NCBI GenBank assembly: GCA_963792875.1 | Contig: CAWBXV010000003.1 | Span: 434,001-498,000 of the forward strand | Length of the DNA: 64,000 nucleotides | DNA from: JAHEGP01 sp963792875 | GTDB taxonomy: Bacteria > Pseudomonadota > Gammaproteobacteria > Pseudomonadales > JAHEGP01 | Direction: 5' to 3' | Shown here: positions 54,977 through 62,414 of the stretch, piece after piece | How positions within the stretch are numbered: the stretch's first letter is position 1 | Layout: every line of letters begins with the position of its first letter | Program-made: the position numbers and the translations under genes | The notes under the pieces: model-generated | What the model was told of the DNA's origin: nothing | The model's input: only the letters and a program-made list of their open reading frames with translations | Databases searched by the model: none

Positions 54977-56148
54977 GGTGGGGCGCTCCCCTCGCTGCGG
55001 CCGGGGGCGTCTTCACGGGGCGCGTCCGGCAGCGGGTCCGCCTGGATCGCCGTCACCCGCACCCGCTTGCCGTCGGCCACCAGGGCGATGGGGTCGACGA
55101 TGACCCGGTCGCCGGCGGCGAGCCCGCCGGTGACCGGCACCCAGCCGTCGGCGGCGAGCCCCAGCACGGGCGCGACGCTCGCGGCGAGGCCATCGCGGAC
55201 CAGGAACACGACGCGCCGGCGGTCGCGGTCGACCACGGCGCCGGCCGGCACGGTGAGCACGGGCATGCCCTGCTGACTGCGCAGGGAGATGCGGGCGGAC
55301 ATCCCCTCGCGCAGCAGGCCGTCCTGGTTGTCGACCCGCAGTTTGATGGCAAAGTTGCCGGTGCGCGGGTCCGCGGCGCTGGCGATCGACTCGATGCGGG
55401 CCTGGTAGAGGCGGCCCGGCACCCCCGGAGACTGCACGGGGGCGGCGTCGCCCGGGTGCAGCAGGTTGACCTCCTCCTCCCGCACGTAGGTGAGCACCTG
55501 GAGCGAGCTGGCGGTCTGGATGACGGCCAGCGTGTCTCCGGGCAGTACCTTCTGTCCCGGTTCGACCGCCTCGGACTCCACGATCCCGGCGACGGGGCTG
55601 GACAGCGTCAGGTCGCGCAGCTCCTGGCGGGCGATCTCGCGGGCGGCGATGGCCTGTTCGAGTCGTGCCTGTGCCGCCTGGTAGGCGGACTCGGTCTGCC
55701 GGTAGGCCTCCTCCGCCACCACGCGCCGCTCGATCAGCTCCTGGTAGCGCTCGAAGGTGCTGCGCGCCTGCCCGAGCTCGACGCCGGCGCTGGCGGCGTC
55801 GGCGCGGGCGCGCTCCAGGCGCAGCCGCTGCTTGCGGTCGTCCAGCCGCACCAGGGTCTGCCCCGCTTCGATGTGCTGGCCCTCGCTGAACAGCACCTCG
55901 GTCACGGTGCCGGCCACCTCGACACCCAGGGTCAGCTTCTCGGCGGCAACGAACCGGCCGAAAGTGTCGATACTCTGAAACCAGGGGTGCGCCCGGACCT
56001 CCACCACGGAGACGCCCAGCGGCGCCGGATCGACCGCCGCTGGCGCAGTGGGCGAGGGCGATCGCGGATTGCAGGCCGCGAGCAGGGTCAGGCACAGCGC
56101 CGCCGATCGTCGCGGACCCGCAGCGCCGTTGGCGCGGTGACCAATCAT
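54973..56148 (-). CDS. RND efflux periplasmic adaptor lipoprotein (HlyD/MexA family)
   Basis: A 391-residue membrane fusion protein from ATG 56148 (MIGHRANGAAGPRRSAALCL). A lipobox LLAAC near residue 24 marks it as lipid-anchored. The order is usual: an N-terminal beta strand, a lipoyl half (VAGTVTEVLFSEGQHIEAGQ), an alpha hairpin (ADAASAGVELGQARSTFERY, AYQAAQARLEQAIAAREIAR), the second lipoyl half (SSPVAGIVESEAVEPGQKVL), and the beta-barrel and membrane-proximal domains. The adaptor couples the permease at 51863 to an outer-membrane channel. The frame opens 29 residues earlier, but that leader is Arg/Pro-rich and not signal-like. Confidence 0.88.
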   Translation of the reverse strand: MIGHRANGAAGPRRSAALCLTLLAACNPRSPSPTAPAAVDPAPLGVSVVEVRAHPWFQSIDTFGRFVAAEKLTLGVEVAGTVTEVLFSEGQHIEAGQTLVRLDDRKQRLRLERARADAASAGVELGQARSTFERYQELIERRVVAEEAYRQTESAYQAAQARLEQAIAAREIARQELRDLTLSSPVAGIVESEAVEPGQKVLPGDTLAVIQTASSLQVLTYVREEEVNLLHPGDAAPVQSPGVPGRLYQARIESIASAADPRTGNFAIKLRVDNQDGLLREGMSARISLRSQQGMPVLTVPAGAVVDRDRRRVVFLVRDGLAASVAPVLGLAADGWVPVTGGLAAGDRVIVDPIALVADGKRVRVTAIQADPLPDAPREDAPGRSEGSAPP

Positions 56149-56753
56149 GGGCGGGGTCTCAGGTGCGTTTTCATGGGCCCGCGGTGGCCGGCTGCGGCTC
56201 CTGCCGCCTCGCGGGGGAGGGCGCAGGCGTGCCACTGCGCAGCCGACCTAGGCTGTTATTCTAGGAATCAATGCGCCGCGGCGCCACTGCCTTCGCCGCG
56301 TGCATGTGTTGGCGGCGGTGGCGGGAGGCGGACGAGGCGCGGCAGACCGCGGTGGTCATCACAGCCCTCGATGCCGAGGCCGCCATGCCGCCCCGGTTTG
56401 AAGGCACGAGCCGGCAACGGGCGACGCAGGGCCGGCGTGATGAGCACAGCGCGCCGCATCGAGTCCCCGGGGATCGATACCAGCCGGGACCCTAGCCGAT
56501 GGGGCAGAATCAGCGAGGGTTGCATGAGGGTTTGGCAATGGGGGTGCCCAAAGGGTTGCCGTCGCGGGCGCTTGCGAGAGCTGTGGATGCCGAGCCAGGC
56601 AGGTATCGAGAGTCAGTCCCGGTTCGGCTATGCTGCAAGTACTGAATGACTTTTTGTCCCGCTGCCCGCCATGGCTTGATCGCAGCATCCGACGCACCTG
56701 CGGGGCAGGGCGGGCGCAGAGAGGTTTGCCCCATCGATGTGAAGAGGCGCGTG
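56149..56753. other. Long intergenic region, no supported gene
   Basis: About 600 bp between the divergent adaptor and GDSL lipoprotein genes. An AT-rich patch at about 56255-56275 could hold the efflux-operon promoter. Small frames such as 56271-56495 have no ribosome site or protein-like composition. No repressor gene is visible here, although RND operons often have one. Confidence 0.4.
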
Positions 56754-57389
56754 ATGGTGCTCGATACCGCCAAAAGAATCCTGCTGATGCTGGCGCTGTG
56801 CTGGCTTGCCGGCTGCCAGCAGGACGCCGGCTACGCTGCGCTTGCTGCGGGAACCACCGTGCTGGCTTTCGGGGACAGCGTCACTCATGGCACCGGCGCC
56901 GGCAAGAGCGAGGACTATCCGTCCGTATTGGCCAGGCAGACTGGCTGGCGCGTGGTCAATGCCGGCATACCCGGGGATACGGCGCTCAACGCGAAGACCA
57001 GGATCGGCGCCCTGATTGACGAGTATCGCCCTGCGCTGATCCTGGTTGAATTGGGCGGCAACGATTTTCTCAGGCAGCGCGCGGCAGGCGCGGTCAAGGA
57101 GGACCTGCGGGCGATCCTGACCCAGGCCATCGACAGCGGCGCCATAACGGTGCTGATCGCCGTGCCGAAGGTTTCCCCGCTCAGGGCGAGCATTGGCGCG
57201 CTGTCGGACTCGCCGATCTATGCCGAACTGGCAGAGGAGTTGAACGTCGTGTTGGTCGATGAGGTGTTCGCTGATGTGTTGTCTGATGGCAGACTCAGGG
57301 CAGACCACATTCATCCCAATGCCGCAGGATACCGGGAGTTTACCCGGGGAGTAGTGACACGCCTTGCGCGGGCCGGCCTGGTGCCTTGA
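56754..57389 (+). CDS. GDSL/SGNH lipoprotein esterase (TesA/arylesterase-like)
   Basis: A 211-residue lipoprotein from ATG 56754, with AAGAGG upstream; GTG 56739 is an alternative. Signal and lipobox: KRILLMLALCWLAGCQQD, Cys at about residue 22. All four SGNH blocks are present in order: VLAFGDSVTHGTGAGKSEDY (I, nucleophile Ser), VVNAGIPGDTALN (II, Gly), LVELGGNDFLRQ (III, Asn), DHIHPNAAGYREF (V, Asp and His). This is the compact TesA-like group of esterases and thioesterases, about 200 residues long. The lipid anchor places it in the envelope. It is not obviously in an operon. Substrate unknown. Confidence 0.85.
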   Translation: MVLDTAKRILLMLALCWLAGCQQDAGYAALAAGTTVLAFGDSVTHGTGAGKSEDYPSVLARQTGWRVVNAGIPGDTALNAKTRIGALIDEYRPALILVELGGNDFLRQRAAGAVKEDLRAILTQAIDSGAITVLIAVPKVSPLRASIGALSDSPIYAELAEELNVVLVDEVFADVLSDGRLRADHIHPNAAGYREFTRGVVTRLARAGLVP

Positions 57390-57461
57390 TCAATCCACAT
57401 CGGACGCTCATTGCAGCTGCGCGCCGGTTGGCAGCCCCAGCGGCGGGTCGATATCGCCGCG

Positions 57462-57776
57462 CTAGCTGGCGGGGCCGTTCCTGGACGGTTTGCCGAGCTT
57501 TTCCTCGTTGGCCAGTGCAAGCTCGGTAATGTCGTTGTACAGGCTGATCATCTTGACAGCGATCTCGTGAAATTCCGGATGCCTGTCAAGCAGGAGGCGG
57601 ATATCTTTGGCGTGCTCCAGCATCGAATCCAGCTCCACGATTTCGATGTCCGAGAGGGTTTTACCCTCGAGCAGGCGCTGCTTGACGGCCTGCAGATTGC
57701 GGATGCGCCCCTTCGCTCTCTGCAGCAATACCTTGATAGTGCCGTCATCGGTTGCTTTCTGGCTGAGGTCTGACAT
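57462..57776 (-). CDS. Small helical protein, unknown
   Basis: A 104-residue, all-helical, charged protein (IKVLLQRAKGRIRNLQAVKQ, LLEGKTLSDIEIVELDSMLE, then FHEIAVKMISLYNDITELAL). No signal peptide or transmembrane segment; cytoplasmic by default. The coding quality is convincing (balanced composition, few shadow frames). It is convergent with the GDSL lipoprotein gene. I do not recognise a family. Confidence 0.6.
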   Translation of the reverse strand: MSDLSQKATDDGTIKVLLQRAKGRIRNLQAVKQRLLEGKTLSDIEIVELDSMLEHAKDIRLLLDRHPEFHEIAVKMISLYNDITELALANEEKLGKPSRNGPAS

Positions 57777-58220
57777 CGTCTGATCCTTTGCATGACAGGC
57801 TCTGGAAACGCCCCGTTGCAGGCCCTTCGCCTTGGCCGTGCAGGCGTCGCTATTCGTTCAGCCTATGGTATACCTGCGGTTGAATTCAGCCAACCGAAGA
57901 ATTGGCCGGATCGCGCGCTCGTCCGTGCCGGTTCCCTGTCGGCGCGACGGCGCCGCTGAAACCCGCGCCGAAGATTCCGCGGGACCTGGGAACCAGTGCT
58001 CACAAGCACCTGGCAGTGAGCAGCTCGGCGGCCTGCCGGCACCGGGCCGGTTGCTCTGTGAGCGCCTATACTGCATAGCGACGACAGCCCGCCGCAGCTG
58101 CCCTGCCTGTAGTGCCGCGTGCGGGGTTGTCATGACCGCGAGCGAATACTATTTTCCGCCGCCTTTTTGGCACACCGGTCGTCAGCAGCGCAGGCTGGCG
58201 CATTAGACGAGAAGGGAGTA
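57777..58220. other. Intergenic region, no supported gene
   Basis: About 440 bp between divergent small genes. I see no tRNA-like fold, no ORF with a ribosome site, and no clear operator. It holds the promoters of both neighbours. Confidence 0.4.
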
Positions 58221-58673
58221 ATGACGACTCACCGCAGAGATGGCAAAAACTACGTCCTCGACGGTTCGGGAGCAATGTTTGCCGATTGGCTCGATTGCAT
58301 TGCCCGCACGGACTACCGCTGCATGTACGACAGCGGTTACGACCCCAAGAAGGACCTCAACGCGGAGGCTGACATTCTGCTGCTGCTGAGTGAGCTGGCG
58401 TCCGCCATGCTGTCATTGAAGCGCAGAAAGGACCTCTTTCAGCAGCATCAGGGCGACCTGCTCAGGCTGTTCGGCAGGAATTCGGTCAACACGACCATCC
58501 CGGCCGATTGCAGGATAATGGGCTGGGCCATGCTCGAAGGCATCCGCCTCAGTCAGAACGCCGAGTGGACCGGGCAGTTCGGGGACGATGAAACGAGCAG
58601 GAAGCAGGTGGTTCAGGCGCGCCGCAAAGCCGTGGGGGACCAGGACCGGGCGCGTGCCTGTGTCTTGAGTTGA
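58221..58673 (+). CDS. Hypothetical protein, unknown
   Basis: A 150-residue protein from ATG 58221, with GAAGGGA upstream. The N-terminal third (YVLDGSGAMFADWLDCIART, DYRCMYDSGYDP) is followed by a helical stretch (ADILLLLSELASAMLSLKRR). The end, RRKAVGDQDRARACVLS, is basic with a Cys near the C-terminus. No signal peptide. The gene's longer opening at 58119 lacks a ribosome site. I do not recognise a family. Confidence 0.55.
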   Translation: MTTHRRDGKNYVLDGSGAMFADWLDCIARTDYRCMYDSGYDPKKDLNAEADILLLLSELASAMLSLKRRKDLFQQHQGDLLRLFGRNSVNTTIPADCRIMGWAMLEGIRLSQNAEWTGQFGDDETSRKQVVQARRKAVGDQDRARACVLS

Positions 58674-58866
58674 CGTCGGGGCCGCGTTCGCCGGCAGGGC
58701 GAGCTGCTGCGGTTCTTGTGACGGCATGGTAGCCTGCGGTGCCGCTTGACTGCCGGGGTGCTCGCCCGTAGTGTGGATGGGCAGCGTTTTCATTCCGGCC
58801 GCTGCAATGCGACGGAGTGAAAAGCCGCTCCACTCGTCGCCAGGCGACGTCACCGGGAAGCAGGTA

Positions 58867-59460
58867 ATGGTTGAGCAACCCCGTAAATCCTTGGTGTGGC
58901 CGCTGTTATGCTGGTCGCTGCTGATGGCTAGTGGCGGCGTCGCGGCCCGCGTCGCCGACGATGCCCTCGGCGGCGCAGCAGGGCCGTCCGCCGTGCTGCC
59001 GACCACGGCAGACCCTGGCAAGGCGATCGCCGTGACGGGGGATTCCTTTGTCTGCTTGAAAACGATGCAGGCCGTGCGCGGATTCTTCGTGGCGAATCTG
59101 CTGGACGATCTCGAGGCGACGGTCGCCGTGGCGACGAAACCGGAGGGGCTGCGTTATCCGCCGGGTTCGGTCGTGCAGTTGATTCCCACCGAGGCGATGG
59201 TCAAGCATCACGAGGGATGGAACGCGGCAACCAATGACTGGGAGTTCTTTGAGCTCGATGTGACAGAAGCGGGCACCAGGATCAAGGTGCGCGGCACCAC
59301 TGAGGTGGTGAACAAGTTTGGCGGCAACTGTTTCGGCTGCCATCAGCAGGCGGCACCGCAATGGGATATGATCTGCGAGGAGGGCCATGGCTGCGACCCC
59401 CTGCCGATTCCCGACTTTCTGATTCACCGGGCGCAGCGCAAGGACCCGCGTTGCAGGTAG
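58867..59460 (+). CDS. Exported P460-like c-type haem protein
   Basis: A 197-residue protein from ATG 58867. A signal peptide (SLVWPLLCWSLLMASGGVAA) exports it to the periplasm. The core resembles cytochrome P460: PPGSVVQLIPTEAMVKHHEG, NDWEFFELDVTEAGTRIKVR, and a single haem-attachment site NCFGCHQQAAPQ at about residue 157. P460 proteins bind haem through CxxCH plus a lysine cross-link and oxidise hydroxylamine or bind NO. The lysines in the middle region are candidates, but I cannot tell which if any would cross-link. Extra cysteines follow the haem site (MICEEGHGCDPL). Transcribed toward lipA, with a hairpin between. Confidence 0.65.
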   Translation: MVEQPRKSLVWPLLCWSLLMASGGVAARVADDALGGAAGPSAVLPTTADPGKAIAVTGDSFVCLKTMQAVRGFFVANLLDDLEATVAVATKPEGLRYPPGSVVQLIPTEAMVKHHEGWNAATNDWEFFELDVTEAGTRIKVRGTTEVVNKFGGNCFGCHQQAAPQWDMICEEGHGCDPLPIPDFLIHRAQRKDPRCR

Positions 59461-59492
59461 CGCTGTTCACCACCACCCGCATTCTGTGGCGG

Positions 59493-59536
59493 CGCCGGTA
59501 CGCTCAGCTACGAGCATAGCTGCTGAGGCACCGGCG
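59493..59536. terminator. Inverted repeat between convergent genes, possible two-way terminator
   Basis: CGCCGGT pairs with ACCGGCG and, inside it, CTCAGC pairs with GCTGAG. It lies between the P460-like gene and lipA, which face each other. There is no clear T-run on either strand, so intrinsic termination is uncertain. Confidence 0.4.
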
Positions 59537-59562
59537 TAACGGCGATGGCCGTCGACAAGGCG

Positions 59563-60531
59563 CTATACCATGCCCAGCGCCTGCTGATCCGCGTGATACG
59601 AAGAGCGCACCAACGGCCCACTGGCCACATGCTCGAAACCGATGGCTTCGCCATACTCCCGCAATGCTGCGAATTCTTCCGGAGCATAGTAACGCTCGAC
59701 CGGCAGATGCGCAGCCGATGGCGCCAGGTACTGGCCCACGGTCAGCATGCGGCAGCCATGTGCGCGCAAATCCCGCAGGGTGGCCTTGATCTCATCCATG
59801 GTTTCGCCCAGGCCAAGCATCAGGCCTGATTTCGTCGGTATATCGGGGTGGCGCTCGCCAAATTTTCTGATGAGGTCCAGTGACCACTGATAATCCGCAC
59901 CCGGGCGTACCGGTTTATACAAGCGCGGCACGGTTTCCAGATTGTGATTGAAGACATCCGGCGGTGACTCGGACAGGGCGTCAATCGCGATGTCCATCCG
60001 TCCGCGGAAATCCGGCGTGAGTATTTCCACCTTGATGCCGGGTTGTGCCGCCCTCACGGCGCGCACGCACTCCGCAAAATGCCGGGCGCCGCCATCGCGC
60101 AGATCATCGCGGTCGACCGAGGTGATCACCACGTAGCGGAGATTCATGTTTTTGACGGCGTCGGCCAGTTGTGCCGGTTCCTGCGCCAGCTCGGCGATCG
60201 GCAAGGGCCGGCCATGCCCCACGTCGCAGAAGGGACAGCGCCGGGTGCACACCTGCCCGAGGATCATAAAGGTGGCGGTACCCCCGCCGAAACACTCCGG
60301 CAGGTTGGGGCAGGAGGCTTCCTCGCAGACGGTATGCAGCTTGTTATGGCGCAGCATATCGCGCACTTTAATGGCTTGCGATTCGGTGGGTAACCTGACC
60401 CGTAGCCACGACGGCTTTTTCAGCGGGGCATCGGTGGGCACCACCTTGACCGGAATGCGCGATACCTTGTCGGCGCCGCGCATCGGCACACCCGGTTCGG
60501 GGCGCGGCGGGCGGGAGGGTGTTGTCGACAT
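59563..60531 (-). CDS. lipA: Lipoyl synthase
   Basis: A 322-residue radical SAM enzyme that inserts two sulfurs into octanoyl chains on E2 and H proteins. Both clusters are present: the auxiliary cluster cysteines in CEEASCPNLPEC and the radical SAM site CTRRCPFCDV. The conserved GGGTATFMILGQ, VVITSVDRDDLRDGGA, and the C-terminal RSSYHADQQ (the RSSY serine ligates the auxiliary cluster) are all intact. Length and start MSTTPSRPPRPEPG fit. It lies 89 bp downstream of lpdA in the same direction, so the enzyme is encoded beside two lipoyl-bearing substrates. An imperfect hairpin separates them. Confidence 0.97.
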   Translation of the reverse strand: MSTTPSRPPRPEPGVPMRGADKVSRIPVKVVPTDAPLKKPSWLRVRLPTESQAIKVRDMLRHNKLHTVCEEASCPNLPECFGGGTATFMILGQVCTRRCPFCDVGHGRPLPIAELAQEPAQLADAVKNMNLRYVVITSVDRDDLRDGGARHFAECVRAVRAAQPGIKVEILTPDFRGRMDIAIDALSESPPDVFNHNLETVPRLYKPVRPGADYQWSLDLIRKFGERHPDIPTKSGLMLGLGETMDEIKATLRDLRAHGCRMLTVGQYLAPSAAHLPVERYYAPEEFAALREYGEAIGFEHVASGPLVRSSYHADQQALGMV

Positions 60532-60568
60532 AAACAGAACCTGTGGTTTACTGCCTGGTGGGTTTGTT

Positions 60569-60602
60569 ACCCATCCCCCTCCCGGACGGGGGAGGGATGG
60601 GT
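60569..60602. repeat. Imperfect 15-bp inverted repeat between lpdA and lipA
   Basis: Left arm ACCCATCCCCCTCCC and right arm GGGGGAGGGATGGGT flank a GGAC loop. The outer nine base pairs are perfect; inside is one mismatch and one wobble. No T-run follows on either strand. It may be a dispersed REP-like hairpin or an mRNA stability element inside the operon. Confidence 0.6.
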
Positions 60603-60620
60603 GACCGCTTTGGCCAGCGG

Positions 60621-62399
60621 CTACTTGCGTTTTTTCGGCGCGTACAGATCGGTGATCGTGCCCTCATACATCTCCGCCGCCATGGCAACGGTTTCAGACA
60701 GCGTGGGGTGGGGGTGGACCGTCAAGCCGATATCTGCTGCGTTGGCGCCCATTTCGATGGCAAGGGCCACTTCCGCGATCAGATCACCGGCGTTGCTGCC
60801 GACGATGCCCGCACCAATCACGCGCTCATTGGACTCGTCGAAAATCAGCTTGGTCATACCCTCGGAGCGCCCAAGCGACAGGGCGCGTCCACTCGCCGCC
60901 CACGGGAATACCCCTTTGCCGTACTCGATCCCCTGGGCTTTGGCTTCTGCCTCGGTGACACCGACCCACGCGATCTCCGGGTCGGTATAGGCCACTGACG
61001 GAATCACCCGCGCATCGAAATGGCTGGGCAGGCCGGCGGCCGCTTCGGCGGCTGTCTTGCCTTCGTGCACCGCTTTGTGGGCCAGCATGGGCTGGCCGAT
61101 GATGTCGCCGATGGCGTAGATGTGCGGCTGCGTGGTGCGCATCTGGGTGTCGACGACCTCGACAAAGCCGCGGTCATCGACCGCGACACCGGCCTTGTCC
61201 GCGTCGATACGTTTGCCATTGGGCGTGCGCCCTACCGCGACCAGAATGCGATCATACAGTTGTGGCTCGGCGGGAGCATGCTTGCCCTCAAAGCGGACCT
61301 TCATGCCGGCATCTGTCGCTTCGACCGCGACCACCCGGGTATCCAGCCAGATGTTTTCATAGCGCTTCTTGATGCGGTTGACGTAGGGTTTCACCACGTC
61401 GGCGTCGGCCCCGGCAATCAGCGCGGGCAGCATTTCGACCACGGTGATCTTCGAGCCCAGTGCCGCATAGACGGTCGCCATTTCCAGACCGATGATGCCG
61501 CCACCGATGACCAGCATGTGCTCGGGCACGTCGGCCAGCTCGAGCGCACCGGTGGAATCGATCACGCGCGGATCGTCCGGAATAAACGGCAGTTTGACCG
61601 CTTCCGAGCCCGCCGCAATCACGGCGTGTTCAAATCTGACCACGGTTCTGCTGCCGTCGTCTGCGGTCACGGCGACATGATGCGGGTCGATGAACGCGCC
61701 GACACCACGGACAACTTCTACCTTGCGCTGCTTGGCCAGCCCTCCCAGGCCGCCGGTCAGCTTGCCCACCACGCTTTCTTTCCAGCTGCGCAGCTTGTCG
61801 ATATCAATCTTCGGCTTGGCGAACTCGACGCCGAATTCCGCCATCTCTTCCGACTCGTCGATCACTTTGGCCGCATGCAGCAAGGCCTTCGATGGAATGC
61901 AGCCGACGTTCAGGCAGACGCCGCCCAGCGTATTCCAGCGCTCGACCAATACCGTCTGCAGGCCGAGGTCGGCGGCGCGGAAGGCGGCGGTATAGCCGCC
62001 GGGGCCGGAACCCAGCACCAGCATCTGGCAGACGATATCGGCGCTGCCGCCATGGCTTGCCGCCTGCGGCGGGGCAGCGGCCGCGGTGGGCGGTGCTGCA
62101 GTCGCCGCCGCCGCCGATGGCGATGCCTTGGCGCTGGCGCTGGCGCCGGCCGCCGCGGCGTCCACTTCCAGCAGGCATACCACGGTGCCTTCGCCCGCTT
62201 TATCGCCTACCGACAGCTTCAGTTCCTTGACGGTACCTGAATGCGAGGAGGGGATATCCATGGACGCCTTGTCGGATTCCAGGGTGACCAGCGCGTCGTC
62301 TTTGGCAACCACGTCGCCTGGGGCGACCAGCACTTCAATGACATCCACTTCTGCGAAGTCACCGATATCCGGGACTTTGACCTCGATTATTTTGCTCAT
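60621..62399 (-). CDS. lpdA: Dihydrolipoamide dehydrogenase with N-terminal lipoyl domain (PDH E3)
   Basis: A 592-residue E3 component of pyruvate dehydrogenase; it reoxidises dihydrolipoamide with FAD and NAD+. Residues 1-80 are a lipoyl domain with the lipoylated lysine in ESDKASMDIP. An Ala/Pro linker (about 82-115) leads to the flavoprotein: GSGPGGYTAAFRAADLG, the redox disulfide GGVCLNVGCIPSKALLHAAK, the NAD site VIGGGIIGLEMATVYAALGS, and the C-terminal His-Glu motif in GLTVHPHPTLSET. An E3 carrying its own lipoyl domain is known in some Proteobacteria. It is 15 bp downstream of aceF. Confidence 0.97.
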   Translation of the reverse strand: MSKIIEVKVPDIGDFAEVDVIEVLVAPGDVVAKDDALVTLESDKASMDIPSSHSGTVKELKLSVGDKAGEGTVVCLLEVDAAAAGASASAKASPSAAAATAAPPTAAAAPPQAASHGGSADIVCQMLVLGSGPGGYTAAFRAADLGLQTVLVERWNTLGGVCLNVGCIPSKALLHAAKVIDESEEMAEFGVEFAKPKIDIDKLRSWKESVVGKLTGGLGGLAKQRKVEVVRGVGAFIDPHHVAVTADDGSRTVVRFEHAVIAAGSEAVKLPFIPDDPRVIDSTGALELADVPEHMLVIGGGIIGLEMATVYAALGSKITVVEMLPALIAGADADVVKPYVNRIKKRYENIWLDTRVVAVEATDAGMKVRFEGKHAPAEPQLYDRILVAVGRTPNGKRIDADKAGVAVDDRGFVEVVDTQMRTTQPHIYAIGDIIGQPMLAHKAVHEGKTAAEAAAGLPSHFDARVIPSVAYTDPEIAWVGVTEAEAKAQGIEYGKGVFPWAASGRALSLGRSEGMTKLIFDESNERVIGAGIVGSNAGDLIAEVALAIEMGANAADIGLTVHPHPTLSETVAMAAEMYEGTITDLYAPKKRK

Positions 62400-62414
62400 T
62401 GATTCAACTCCCGT

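Noticed and set aside
56271..56495. 74-residue ORF in the gap before the GDSL lipoprotein gene
   Set aside because: No ribosome site, Arg/Ala-rich composition and no recognisable feature.
57777..58220. tRNA or small RNA gene in the gap
   Set aside because: I could not build a cloverleaf or find a promoter-plus-terminator pair.
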